DNA of 64,000 nt from Syntrophomonadaceae bacterium (GTDB lineage: Bacteria; Bacillota; PH28-bin88): positions 94,048-158,047 of the forward strand of contig JAGXSE010000037.1 of NCBI GenBank assembly GCA_018333865.1, given 5' to 3'. Shown here in pieces: positions 30,728 through 38,470 of this stretch. The number at the start of each line of letters is the position of its first letter. Position 1 is the stretch's first letter. Position numbers and translations under genes: made by a program. Below the pieces are notes generated by a model, which saw only the letters and a program-made list of their open reading frames with translations, searched no databases and was not told the origin of the DNA.

Positions 30728-31606
30728 TTAAACTTCCAGCCAGGACGGAGAATACAGCTCTCGCCCCATGATGACCCTGGCTGTCTTATAGTAGTCCCTT
30801 TCGACTGGAGACATGACGGTCATGTCCAAGTCTTCGCCATCTATTACCTGGTGGATAATAGATACGATTTCCTGTTTTTTGCCGGAATTCAGTTCGATCA
30901 GATCCTGATCAAAACTATCCACAATAGCAGAATACAAACCAGCTTGCTCAAAAACAACCATCACTACTTGGTTTAGGATATGACGCAAGTGTCGCGGAGT
31001 GCCGTTTGATACGTTGGAAAGTCCAATCACAGACTTGACGCCAGGAGCGATATCCGGCAGCATTTTGATGAGTTCCACTGACTCTAAAATGTCCTGCTGG
31101 CCAACTCCTACAGGCATCAGAATTGGGTCAACCCAGATGTCTTCCGTCGGAATGCCGAGACTGTGGGCATAATCGATTGTTTCCATGATGGACTCAGCCC
31201 GGGAAGCAGCATCAGAGGGGATGCCGGCATCGTTGAGCACCGAAATTACCACATTGGCATTATATTTTTTGGCCAGCGGTAGCATCCGTTCTTTACTGTC
31301 CTTAGTACCATTTGCAGAATTAATCAGCGGTCTTTGCCGGCAAATAGCCAGGCCAGCTTCCATAGCAACAGGATTAGTAGTATCAAGGGAAAACGGAAGG
31401 TCGACAACTTCCTGAATAGCATTAACAAGCCAGCTCATGGTTTCGGTCGGATTTTTGCGCGCAGGACCGATGTTCAAATCAATATATTGCACACCGCACT
31501 CAGCCTGCTTGCTGGCCAACTCCTGCAGAGGACGCGCATCTCTGCCAATAAGAGCTTCCGAAACGACCTTGGAGAGAATCTGAATGTTTTCTCCAATTAG
31601 AATCAT
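30728..31606 (-). CDS. Pterin-dependent methyltransferase (copy 2, AcsE/MtrH-like)
   Basis: 292 residues, TIM barrel of the dihydropteroate-synthase-like methyltransferase family: MILIGENIQ, YIDLNIGPARKNPTE, FSLDTTNPVAMEAGL, INSANGTKD, WVDPILMPVGVGQQD and IGLSNVSNGTP. It is more diverged from AcsE than copy 1 is and about 30 residues longer. It probably methylates the corrinoid protein encoded next to it, but a methyl donor other than methyl-THF (for example a methylated or C1 compound) is possible. It is the first gene of the operon; GGGGG lies 8 bases before the ATG. Confidence 0.85.
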   Translation of the reverse strand: MILIGENIQILSKVVSEALIGRDARPLQELASKQAECGVQYIDLNIGPARKNPTETMSWLVNAIQEVVDLPFSLDTTNPVAMEAGLAICRQRPLINSANGTKDSKERMLPLAKKYNANVVISVLNDAGIPSDAASRAESIMETIDYAHSLGIPTEDIWVDPILMPVGVGQQDILESVELIKMLPDIAPGVKSVIGLSNVSNGTPRHLRHILNQVVMVVFEQAGLYSAIVDSFDQDLIELNSGKKQEIVSIIHQVIDGEDLDMTVMSPVERDYYKTARVIMGRELYSPSWLEV

Positions 31607-31960
31607 GTTTCTTCCCCCTTAGTTTCAATTTAATTATCCACTCGCGCTGTGCGCGAAAACGGCTCAACAGTGCTTTTCCGTCCCGTGCAATAGTTCGATA
31701 TTCTGATAGCATAATTGCATGGTAACGCAGATTAAAGAAAATAGTTTTTTGTGCAGGTACCCTAATGCAAAGAAAGAAATTTTGAGAAATATGCATGTTC
31801 TTCTGACATTTGCAAAAATTTAATTGTATATTTGCAATTTAACTTTTTGTATTCTATATTTCCTTAATTTCTCCTGCAAAAGATCCGCGAACAAAGAATA
31901 TTTTAAACACTGACTGGTGGATTTTTCTCCTTATTCAGCTAAAAATAGAGGGTAAACGGA
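31607..31960 (-). promoter_or_regulatory. Leader/upstream region of the CODH/ACS operon
   Basis: About 350 AT-rich bases before the first operon gene. I find no single convincing consensus promoter and no recognisable cobalamin riboswitch. Visible items are a small perfect hairpin TCGCGC-TGT-GCGCGA at 31642-31656 near the ribosome binding site, and a near-direct repeat of TTTGCAA followed by TTTAA at 31809-31843 that could be a regulator site. The operon promoter must lie here unless transcription enters from degV, which has its own terminator. Confidence 0.5.
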
Positions 31961-31985
31961 AAGAAAAAAAGGCTCTTAAGCCTTT
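31961..31985 (-). terminator. Terminator of degV
   Basis: On the minus strand AAAGGC-TTAAGA-GCCTTT is followed by TTTTCTTT. It separates degV from the CODH/ACS operon. Confidence 0.8.
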
Positions 31986-32013
31986 AAATTAATTATTATT
32001 TACGATTAAAGTT

Positions 32014-32865
32014 TTAAGGCAATAAACAATAGGCTAATCCCAAAGTGCCGGGCCCCACATGAGCGCCGATTACCGGACCAAGAGAGATTCTTTCAAGTTG
32101 CAGACCTGGAATATCGTTATTAATTAATTGAGCCAGGTTATCGCATGTGCCATGGCTATGGACATGCAGTATTGAGGCTCTAATTTTTGATGAATCATTC
32201 GACTTGTAAAACTTTACAAACTCGTCAACTATTCGCGCCAAAGCCTTTTGCCGGGTTCTAACTTTATCAAAAACTTCAATCTTACCTTTAATTGTTAAGA
32301 TGGGCTTTACCTGAAGCAGGGAGCCGATCAGGGCCTGCGCCCCACCTATTCTTCCACCTCTGCGCAAGTATTCCAAAGTATCCACCATAAATAGAATATT
32401 CACCTGGTCACGCATAAAGGTTAAGGTTTTCACGATCTCTTCTTTACCGGCCCCACTTTGGGCCATTTCAGCTGCCTTTAATACTAGATAGCGCAAACAA
32501 GCAGCAGTAGTTAAGGAATCGAAGGCAGAGATATTGTAATTAGGTAGCATCCCTGCAGCTGCAATAGCTGAAGCATAGGTTCCACTAATTGCTGATGAAA
32601 TGTGAATGGAGATAATCTCATCGCCTTCATTAGCGTTTTCTTGATAGGCTTTAACAAAATCCCCCGCCGAAGGTTGGGACGTTGTGGGAAATCCTCCCTT
32701 TTCAGCCAAAGCATTGTAAAATTCCCCATCTGTAATCTCTACTCTTTCCTTATAGCTATTGCCTTGAAATGTGATCACCAGAGGGACTACTGTAATGTTA
32801 AACTGCTTTTTGTCTTCATCTGTCAGGTAGGCGGTACTGTCAGTAAACACCCTTACGTTTGCCAA
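32014..32865 (-). CDS. DegV family fatty-acid-binding protein
   Basis: 283 residues. DegV proteins bind a fatty acid and, in Firmicutes, act as FakB partners of fatty acid kinase FakA. Seen: VFTDSTAYLTDEDKK, TSQPSAGDF with the lipid-contacting Ser, and SSAISGTYASA. Near the end is GPVIGAHVGPGTLGLAY. No fakA is nearby. It is a single gene with its own terminator. Confidence 0.9.
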   Translation of the reverse strand: MANVRVFTDSTAYLTDEDKKQFNITVVPLVITFQGNSYKERVEITDGEFYNALAEKGGFPTTSQPSAGDFVKAYQENANEGDEIISIHISSAISGTYASAIAAAGMLPNYNISAFDSLTTAACLRYLVLKAAEMAQSGAGKEEIVKTLTFMRDQVNILFMVDTLEYLRRGGRIGGAQALIGSLLQVKPILTIKGKIEVFDKVRTRQKALARIVDEFVKFYKSNDSSKIRASILHVHSHGTCDNLAQLINNDIPGLQLERISLGPVIGAHVGPGTLGLAYCLLP

Positions 32866-33062
32866 TTTGCATCCTCCTAAACAGCTAAATTTGCATGTAT
32901 TTTACCATTTTTATTCCTTAAAAGCCATAGATACACCAGTTCTTTCAATCCGGGAAACTTACAATATGTTGATTCGAACAAATAAATTCAGCCGACAAGC
33001 TGTTGGCAGGTGTAATTCACTTCTGCAATTAAGGCTCTTTCAATACTTTCTTCCCCACGATA

Positions 33063-33091
33063 TTGACTAACCTTACGGAATTGTTTATAAT
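33063..33091 (+). promoter_or_regulatory. Promoter of the tRNA operon
   Basis: TTGACT (33063-33068), 17 bases, TATAAT (33086-33091). It drives tRNA-Pro, -Glu, -Asp and -Thr, and before the element inserted it would also have read into tRNA-Tyr and -Gln. Confidence 0.85.
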
Positions 33092-33107
33092 AGTTTTTGT
33101 CACTCCT

Positions 33108-33184
33108 CGGGGTGTAGCGCAGCTTGGTAGCGCACTTGGTTTGGGACCAAGGAGTCGGGGGTTCAAATCCCTCCACCCCGACCA
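33108..33184 (+). tRNA. tRNA-Pro (anticodon TGG)
   Basis: Acceptor CGGGGTG pairs with CACCCCG, the anticodon loop is TTTGGGA, and CCA is encoded at 33182-33184. Confidence 0.96.
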
Positions 33185-33185
33185 G

Positions 33186-33256
33186 TTGAGAAGTAGGAAG
33201 TGAGAAGTTGGATATGAGGTGTTTCTCACCTCCAACCTCCCACCTCTGACCTCGCA
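33186..33256. repeat. Imperfect inverted repeat between tRNA-Pro and tRNA-Glu
   Basis: A purine-rich left arm (GAGAAGTAGGAAGTGAGAAG, then GAGGTG) faces a pyrimidine-rich right arm (CACCTCCAACCTCCCACCTC) around a short loop. Most mismatches are G-to-A type. It could fold into a long hairpin and may be a decayed miniature repeat. Confidence 0.5.
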
Positions 33257-33259
33257 GAT

Positions 33260-33335
33260 GGCCCGTTGGTCAAGTGGTCTAAGACACCGGCCTTTCACGC
33301 CGGTAACAGGGGTTCGAATCCCCTACGGGTCACCA
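33260..33335 (+). tRNA. tRNA-Glu (anticodon TTC)
   Basis: Acceptor GGCCCGT pairs with ACGGGTC. The anticodon loop CTTTCAC lies between CCGGC and GCCGG. CCA is encoded. Confidence 0.95.
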
Positions 33336-33365
33336 TTTTAATATTATCATTATTCAATTTTTCTT

Positions 33366-33442
33366 GGAGCTGTAGTGTAGCGGTTTAACATGCCGGCCTG
33401 TCACGCCGGAGACCGCGGGTTCGATTCCCGTCAGCTCCGCCA
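33366..33442 (+). tRNA. tRNA-Asp (anticodon GTC)
   Basis: Acceptor GGAGCTG pairs with CAGCTCC. The anticodon loop is CTGTCAC between CCGGC and GCCGG. CCA is encoded. Confidence 0.95.
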
Positions 33443-33443
33443 C

Positions 33444-33519
33444 GCCGACGTAGCTCAATTGGCAGAGCAGCTGACTTGTAATCAGCAGGTTACCGGTTCA
33501 AGTCCGGTCGTCGGCTCCA
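33444..33519 (+). tRNA. tRNA-Thr (anticodon TGT), integration site of the element
   Basis: Acceptor GCCGACG pairs with CGTCGGC, the anticodon loop is CTTGTAA, and CCA is encoded at 33517-33519. The last 47 bases are repeated at 52942-52988, so the conjugative element recombined into the 3' half of this gene and rebuilt it intact. Confidence 0.96.
33473..33519 (+). repeat. attL, 47-bp direct repeat
   Basis: Starts GACTTGTAATCAGCAGG and ends GTCGTCGGCTCCA inside tRNA-Thr. It is identical to 52942-52988; identity stops on both sides, at the bases before GACTT and after CTCCA. Confidence 0.95.
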
Positions 33520-33541
33520 ATAATATCAATGCTTCCGGGGT

Positions 33542-34735
33542 TCAGGCTCCGGTTATTTTTTTGTCTTGTGTGCGAATTGTGTGCAAGCTGCTTTCTGCGG
33601 GCTTGTTGAATAAAATATCTTCGAGCGTTGCGGCTGCTTTGTCTTGCATGTCTGGCAAAACATGACTATACGTGTCCAGGGTCAGCACAACAGACGCATG
33701 CCCCAGGCGTTCGCTCACAACCTTTGTGTTTTCTCTTGCTGACAACAACAATGTGGCACATGTGTGTCTTAGATCGTATAGCCTGATGTCGGGTAATCCA
33801 ACGCTCTTTAAAATACTCTTGAATTCGCGGCTCACGTTGCGGTCAAAAAGTGGTTCGCCATTGGCCGCTGCGAAAACGAAATTTTGATCGTTATATTTGC
33901 CCGGCTGGGCTTTTTGTTTTACCGCCGATTGGGCTATTTTGTGTTCTTCAAGGTCAGCCAGCACAGTTGGCGGCAGAGGGATTACTCGTCTACTTTTAGC
34001 CGTTTTGGGCTCCTCGAGTCGCCAGTTTTTTTGCCCCCGGATTCTTATAAGCGTACGTTGCACAGTAACGCGCCCGGTGGCAAAATTAATGTCTGTCCAT
34101 TTGAGCCCCAGGGCTTCGCTGGGTCTCATGCCAGATGCCAGGAGCAGGGAAAACAGTGTTTTTAGTGACGAGTAGACAATCGCTCGCATGAACTCTGCCG
34201 CCTGCGCGGGTGTGAATGCTCGCATCTCCTTTCGTTGCTGTCGGGGCAGATCCACGAGATCGGCGGGATTGCGGTGTATACCCCCGAATTTCACGGATTG
34301 TTTTAGAGCACTGCGCAAAACTGCATGTGTATATCTTACTGTGCGTGGTGACAATCCTTTTTCTAGTAAATCAGCGTAAAAAGATTGTATCTTCGCTGCA
34401 GTAAGTTGATGCAGTTTAATATGCCCCAGCCCTGGCACGATGTATCGCTTTACTATTTGCTCGTAGCTGTTGAGCGTCTTTGCGCTCACTCTCTGCTTGA
34501 CCGTAGATTTGAGCCACTTGTCGATGTGTTCTTTTAATAGTTCTTTGCTTGGGTTAACAAACTTGCCAACATCCACTTCGTGCTGAACCTTAGCTAGATA
34601 TGCTTGCGCATCTTTTTTGGTGTAAAGTGTATTATTGTGATAATCCCGCTCGCCGTCTGCGCCTGTTCCCAAGGGAACCCGAACCAGGTAACTATTTCCA
34701 CGTTTAACGATTTGCCCTCTTTTTCTTTCGGGCAC
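33542..34735 (-). CDS. int: Tyrosine recombinase/integrase of the element
   Basis: 397 residues. It has an N-terminal arm-binding-like segment, a core-binding SAM-like domain (HIDKWLKSTVKQRVSAKTL) and a C-terminal catalytic domain with Arg in SGMRPSEALGLKW, YDLRHTCATLLL, GHASVVLTLD and the nucleophilic Tyr in DTYSHV. It resembles integrases of Tn916-like elements and temperate phages. The gene ends 22 bases inside attL, the usual layout for tRNA-targeting elements. GGAGG stands before the ATG at 34735. Confidence 0.94.
   Translation of the reverse strand: MPERKRGQIVKRGNSYLVRVPLGTGADGERDYHNNTLYTKKDAQAYLAKVQHEVDVGKFVNPSKELLKEHIDKWLKSTVKQRVSAKTLNSYEQIVKRYIVPGLGHIKLHQLTAAKIQSFYADLLEKGLSPRTVRYTHAVLRSALKQSVKFGGIHRNPADLVDLPRQQRKEMRAFTPAQAAEFMRAIVYSSLKTLFSLLLASGMRPSEALGLKWTDINFATGRVTVQRTLIRIRGQKNWRLEEPKTAKSRRVIPLPPTVLADLEEHKIAQSAVKQKAQPGKYNDQNFVFAAANGEPLFDRNVSREFKSILKSVGLPDIRLYDLRHTCATLLLSARENTKVVSERLGHASVVLTLDTYSHVLPDMQDKAAATLEDILFNKPAESSLHTIRTQDKKITGA
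33567..33584. repeat. Candidate integrase arm site, left
   Basis: TGTGTGCGAATTGTGTGC, itself two TGTGTGC words. The identical 18-mer lies near the other end at 52795-52812 in the same orientation. It overlaps the 3' end of int. Confidence 0.5.
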
Positions 34736-34766
34736 ATTCTATTCCTCCTTTTTTCTTTTTTTTATC

Positions 34767-34807
34767 AACCAGCTCAGCGGGTATTTGTTGCACCCGCTGA
34801 GCTGGTT
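34767..34807. promoter_or_regulatory. Long hairpin between xis-like gene and int
   Basis: AACCAGCTCAGCGGGT (34767-34782) and its exact complement (34792-34807) enclose a 9-base loop. On the coding (minus) strand it is followed by an A-run and then the int ribosome binding site, not by a T-run. It is therefore not a normal terminator for this operon. It may control int expression after xis. Confidence 0.6.
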
Positions 34808-34820
34808 GTAAAAAGCTGGC

Positions 34821-35036
34821 TCACTCTTCTCGCCGCCACCCGCCGGGCAGGGCCTGACCGCCCCTGGCGATCCAGTTCTCCAGGGCATCTCGATCAACGC
34901 GAATTTGCCTCCCCAGTCTGACTGACGGCAAAATGCCTTGTCGGGCAAGATCGTAAGCTCTCGACTCTGTAATATCAAGCACATCTGCTACATCATCGAT
35001 TCGCATTAGCTTCTTTGGTTTATTAGTTGACAACAA
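34821..35036 (-). CDS. Excisionase-like MerR-type HTH protein
   Basis: About 71 residues with an excisionase/DNA-binding helix-turn-helix: KLMRIDDVADVLDITESRAYDLARQG followed by VRLGRQIRVDRDALENWI. Such proteins act as directionality factors for the neighbouring integrase. I prefer a TTG start at 35036, 9 bases after AAGGAG; an ATG at 35045 touches the ribosome binding site. It has its own promoter and lies directly upstream of int. Confidence 0.8.
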   Translation of the reverse strand: MLSTNKPKKLMRIDDVADVLDITESRAYDLARQGILPSVRLGRQIRVDRDALENWIARGGQALPGGWRREE

Positions 35037-35074
35037 AATTATCATCTCCTTTTTTTTGAGATCATTTGGCAAAA

Positions 35075-35103
35075 ATTATAAGTCTCAGCTAATTAATTGT
35101 AAA
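35075..35103 (-). promoter_or_regulatory. Promoter of xis-int
   Basis: On the minus strand TTTACA (35103-35098), 17 bases, TATAAT (35080-35075), about 40 bases before the xis-like start. Confidence 0.8.
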
Positions 35104-36161
35104 GACCTCGCGTATGTTTGCGGTCTCTGGTCCGCTTGCCTACCCGCCCCCCCTTGGGACCGGCACACTCCACACCCCACATCCTCACTTGAGCGGATGG
35201 CGTGAGCACATACGTTACATTTCGTCCCGCTGCCCGGCTCCGGCAGCGGGGTTATTTAATTGTCAATGATCAGTGTCTGTAAAAAAAGTAAAAAGAGCAG
35301 ATTTCGATGTATCCAACTCACTCAAACCCGGAATCTTAAATCCGGTTGCAAATGGCAATGCCAATGCGGGTTGGATACATATTAACTTGCTCTTTTTTGT
35401 GATCAGATGTCGCTATCGCGATATCTGACACGTATTGCGCTAAGCCCCTTGGCTGTTGCGCTGACTCCCGCCGACGGCTCGCGGCGGGGACACTTTTTTT
35501 TGCGCATTACTTACTTGAGTTTTGCGCTGACACTCCCGCACACCGTAGCGCACAGGATACATTTTTTTACAACAATTTAATGTTGTTAACTGTTTATATT
35601 CTATAATAATATAATTAATCCTGCAAGTCTAGAAAAATATTATTGAATTATTTCGAGTTGTCATCTGTCTATGTTTCTTTTAGCTGGTAGTTTTTGCCAA
35701 AATGTTATCGATTTGTTTTTACTTCCCAAAGATAAGCTCCGCCCTTGGTCCTTTCGCGCTTTCGCACTGGGCAGTTGCGCCCTTCTTGCCTCGCTTTTGT
35801 TTTTTCCCACTCCTCCTTATTCACTTACTACAATATAATACTACACATCATATAAAAAACTTGCAAGTACCTTAGAAAAAATTTTATCAATTTTTATGGT
35901 TATCCTCCGTCAACCTCGCGTATTCTAATTCTAGGACGCCCGTCCCAGGATTTTGCACCCTCCTGCGCAACTCGACAACCTATCCCCGCCTTATTTGTTT
36001 CAATAGGCTATACCCTATTGAAACAGTAAAAAACCTCTGTTTTTGTGTTTCACACGGGTTATTTTTCCTATTTTGCAACATCCCACCTCAAAATCAGGCC
36101 CTATTGGGACAGATTCATCTCTCTAGGACGCCCGCCCCAGAAACCAACAGTACCCAAGACT
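35104..36161. other. Structured non-coding region of the element
   Basis: More than 1 kb without a credible gene. Besides the candidate RNA listed separately, it holds a CCCGCTGCC/GGCAGCGGG hairpin (35226-35250), a 26-bp imperfect palindrome starting TCAGATGTCGC near 35404, and repeated TTGCGCTGAC words with CTCCCGC at about 35455-35540. From 35580 it becomes AT-rich. It may include origin or control functions. Confidence 0.5.
35286..35400. ncRNA. Candidate branched structured RNA
   Basis: Nested perfect stems are visible. The outer stem AAAAGAGCA (35291-35299) pairs with TGCTCTTTT (35388-35396). Inside, ATGTATCCAAC (35307-35317) pairs with GTTGGATACAT (35370-35380). Two inner hairpins follow, CCGGA/TCCGG (35328-35345) and TGGCA/TGCCA (35353-35363). 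A T-run follows on the plus strand, and a T-run also follows on the minus strand, so orientation is open. It could instead be a bidirectional terminator. Confidence 0.45.
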
Positions 36162-36231
36162 TTCCCCAACCGCCTTGGCCACGTCAGTCAGCGTTTTTCC
36201 ATCGTCAGCCTCAAATTGAGGCTGACGATGG
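36162..36231. repeat. Module 1: conserved flank A plus perfect hairpin
   Basis: Flank A (36162-36198, TTCCCCAACCGCCTTGGCCA onward) recurs at 36543-36590 with few changes. It is followed here by a perfect inverted repeat at 36199-36231, two 16-base arms (CCATCGTCAGCCTCAA and complement) around one base. Confidence 0.75.
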
Positions 36232-36258
36232 ATAGTCGTCCCCTTGGGGTTGACCCGG

Positions 36259-36505
36259 AGGGTGGTGACACCCTCTAGCCGTTGTCCCGCAAGGCTTTGA
36301 GGGTGATTTTTCGCTCAGGGTGGTGACACCCTAAGCCTCTAGGGTGGTGACACCCTTTAGCCATTGTCCCGCAAGGCTTTGAGGGTGATTTTTCGCTCAG
36401 GGTGGTGACACCCTTTTTGGCAAACAGGCCCAGGGTGGTGACACCCTGGGTTAAAAAATGCCAAAAAAACCAGTAATACCAAGGCTTTAAGGGTGTCACC
36501 ACCCT
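36259..36505. repeat. Array of six 16-bp palindromic units
   Basis: AGGGTGGTGACACCCT occurs at 36259, 36317, 36341, 36399 and 36432, and once inverted (AGGGTGTCACCACCCT) at 36490. Part of the array is itself a duplicated block of about 60 bases (36271-36332 and 36353-36414, nearly identical). Spacing is irregular and there are no unique spacers of equal length, so it is not CRISPR. It may bind an element-encoded protein. Confidence 0.8.
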
Positions 36506-36542
36506 TCGTTGAGCTTAAGGAGATAGTCAAGGCTACTATTGT

Positions 36543-36648
36543 TTTCCCCAACCGCCTTGGCCACGTCAGCCAACGTTTTTCCATCCTCAGCGATCAAAAC
36601 GCACAATGTGCGTTTTGATCGACGGTCACCACCTCGCCTGATTTTCCA
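36543..36648. repeat. Module 2: flank A, perfect hairpin, flank B
   Basis: The second copy of flank A is followed by a perfect inverted repeat at 36591-36621 (arms CGATCAAAACGCACA and complement, one central base) and then by 25-base flank B (GGTCACCACCTCGCCTGATT onward, 36624-36648). Flank B recurs exactly at 38558-38582 after different hairpins. Confidence 0.75.
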
Positions 36649-36650
36649 TG

Positions 36651-36766
36651 GTCATAATCAGTCATAAAAAGCTTGGTATGCAGTCATAATCTGTCAAAAT
36701 ATGTCATAATTAGTTCCGGCGAGGGGAACCCGGCACCGTGCGTACTAAGCCGCACAGTGCCTCGCC
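36651..36766. other. Candidate transfer origin (oriT): 10-bp iterons plus hairpin
   Basis: GTCATAAT-type words start at 36651, 36661, 36683, 36693 and 36703, that is, in helical (10-bp) phase within each block. They are followed directly by a long hairpin at 36718-36766 with outer arms GGCGAGG/CCTCGCC and inner arms GCACCGTGCG/CGCACAGTGC. Iterons next to an inverted repeat are typical of oriT, and the relaxase gene is 2 kb away. No nic site can be named from sequence alone. Confidence 0.5.
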
Positions 36767-36806
36767 CAGAACAACCCCAAGGACTAACCCTCCCTGATCT
36801 CCCCCG

Positions 36807-38087
36807 TTATTTTTTCACCTTTTTCCGTCTCCGGTACAGGATTATAATCGGCAGTAATCCCATTCCTAGTCCAGCGGCACCAGCCAAGGCAATAGGCCAG
36901 GCTGGATTGCCATTGCCCTTGGCTTGCTCTCGGCCTTGTCCCGTCCCTGCCCCCTGCTCCGAGCCACCCCCAACACCGGGGGTGAGTGCCTCTGTGTCTC
37001 CCTGTGCCCCACCCTTGCCATCCCTGGGATGCCCTGCGGTAGGCTCCAAGGATGGAGGCTCCGACCTGGACAGGTATATACGCATGTTCAGATTTCTGTT
37101 ACTTAGGGTTGGAGCTTTTGAGACGGCCATACGGATCGGTTCCCCGCGTTCAACCGCAACCCTTTCTACTGTTCCACTCCTGTAGTCGGGGTGAGCCGCC
37201 CAAACCTGATAATCAAACGCAAGCGCTTTGTGCGCCAGCTCTTTGTTGTTTATCCATGCCTTATCCTCTGTCCACAGCCTAAACTCTGCCACCCTGACCG
37301 GAGGCTCAGTCCTCCGGCTACCGTCCATGCGCACAACCTCTACGCCCGCCCGATCCTCGAAAACTATCTCCCCTTTTAATGTCGGCCTCGGCTCTGTAAA
37401 ATATGCATCGTAAAAAATTTGTGCTAGCTTGTCTTTGTTGCTCATAACAATTTCTGCAAGCGCATCTTCTGTTATCGGCCCCGCAGGTAAAATGCTTTGC
37501 AGTCCAAACTTTTCTACTGTCAACTGACTGACAACCATTTGCCCCCCCGCACCACTAGCCAACCAAATATTTGTTAACCCTGGCCCCCGCCTCACCGTTC
37601 CCCGCTGCCCCATTTGTGCCCAACCCGTCCCCGTCAGATCGTAGGACACAAAGTATAGGTTGTTAATTTTTGTTGTACCTGCATAACACGTCAATGGCAA
37701 CTTGCCTGCGGCTTTAAACCCAACCACCGCCACACTCGGTCCCTCGTCCTTTCTGCTGCTCACACTGTGGGTTGCCGAAAAAACCACTAGTGCGCCGGGT
37801 ATAGGTCTCCCGCTGGCAGCATCAACCACTTCCACCTTGACCGTGGCCGGATCTGTATCGTGGCGGACTATCACTCCCCCCCGCTCAACCACCCCTTGAA
37901 GCCTGTAAAAAAGGTCATCACCATCAGCAACAACAACCTCCAAACCCCGCGCATTTGCCCTTGCGCCAATCTCATCCACCCACTGAGTATAAACATCTTG
38001 GTTTTTACTGTCCCCCGCCCCTGCCTGAGGCACCATCGCCACCATCATCATCGCCACCAAGACCATAACCATGCTTATTTTTGCCAT
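36807..38087 (-). CDS. Secreted, membrane-anchored protein of unknown function
   Basis: About 426 residues. It has a signal peptide (MAKISMVMVLVAMMMVAMVPQAGAG), a long extracellular part, a proline/glycine/serine-rich linker (about 350-395) and a C-terminal membrane segment WPIALAGAAGLGMGLLPIII followed by a basic tail RRRKKVKK. PIPGALVVFSA suggests an Ig-like or carboxypeptidase-regulatory-like repeat. The ATG at 38087 has GGAGG 8 bases upstream. It is the last gene of the transfer operon. A surface or mating-contact role is a guess from topology. Confidence 0.75.
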   Translation of the reverse strand: MAKISMVMVLVAMMMVAMVPQAGAGDSKNQDVYTQWVDEIGARANARGLEVVVADGDDLFYRLQGVVERGGVIVRHDTDPATVKVEVVDAASGRPIPGALVVFSATHSVSSRKDEGPSVAVVGFKAAGKLPLTCYAGTTKINNLYFVSYDLTGTGWAQMGQRGTVRRGPGLTNIWLASGAGGQMVVSQLTVEKFGLQSILPAGPITEDALAEIVMSNKDKLAQIFYDAYFTEPRPTLKGEIVFEDRAGVEVVRMDGSRRTEPPVRVAEFRLWTEDKAWINNKELAHKALAFDYQVWAAHPDYRSGTVERVAVERGEPIRMAVSKAPTLSNRNLNMRIYLSRSEPPSLEPTAGHPRDGKGGAQGDTEALTPGVGGGSEQGAGTGQGREQAKGNGNPAWPIALAGAAGLGMGLLPIIILYRRRKKVKK

Positions 38088-38126
38088 TATCATAACCTCC
38101 TTGATTAATTTTGGTGTTAATTACCA

Positions 38127-38191
38127 TTGGTGACAATCTGTCACCAACAGTAAGTTCCCGACTGGTTCCCGGTGACAATCTGTCACCGGGA
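38127..38191. repeat. Pair of GGTGACA/TGTCACC hairpins
   Basis: TTGGTGACA-ATC-TGTCACCAA at 38127-38147 and TCCCGGTGACA-ATC with its complement at 38167-38191. They share the GGTGACA word with the palindromic array at 36259-36505. The second contains the stop codon of the small membrane protein gene. Confidence 0.7.
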
Positions 38192-38443
38192 TAGCCAGTG
38201 CCAGGCTGCCAGGGTCACCCCGATCGACACTGCCGCCCAGAGGATGCTGCCAGCCAAACCGCTGATCATGTCCCACCCCCACCGGATCACTGCCCACACC
38301 GCTCCGGCTACAACAACCACACCCCGCCACAAGACCCTTGTCCCGGCAGCATGGGTACTGGCTGCTGTCTCTGCTTTGACCGTTGCCGGTGTCTCCGCTG
38401 GCCTGTGTACCACCGGGACTTGCGCCCGCCTCCTTTTGATCAT
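38183..38443 (-). CDS. Small membrane protein of the transfer operon
   Basis: 86 residues. A basic start (MIKRRRAQVPVV) is followed by two hydrophobic segments, VLWRGVVVVAGAVWAVI and SILWAAVSIGVTLAAWHWL. GGGAGG lies upstream of the ATG at 38443. An overlapping frame (38121-38606) also lacks stops but has a composition unlike a real protein. The family is not recognised. Confidence 0.65.
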   Translation of the reverse strand: MIKRRRAQVPVVHRPAETPATVKAETAASTHAAGTRVLWRGVVVVAGAVWAVIRWGWDMISGLAGSILWAAVSIGVTLAAWHWLSR

Positions 38444-38470
38444 AATTACCACCTCCCTCGATCCTGTTTT

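Noticed and set aside
31607..31960. Cobalamin or other riboswitch upstream of the CODH/ACS operon
   Set aside because: No B12 box or other recognised conserved core; only a short hairpin is visible.
36259..36505. Possible CRISPR array from regularly repeated 16-bp units
   Set aside because: Spacing is irregular, units are palindromic operators with one inverted copy, spacers are partly duplicated, and no cas genes are nearby.
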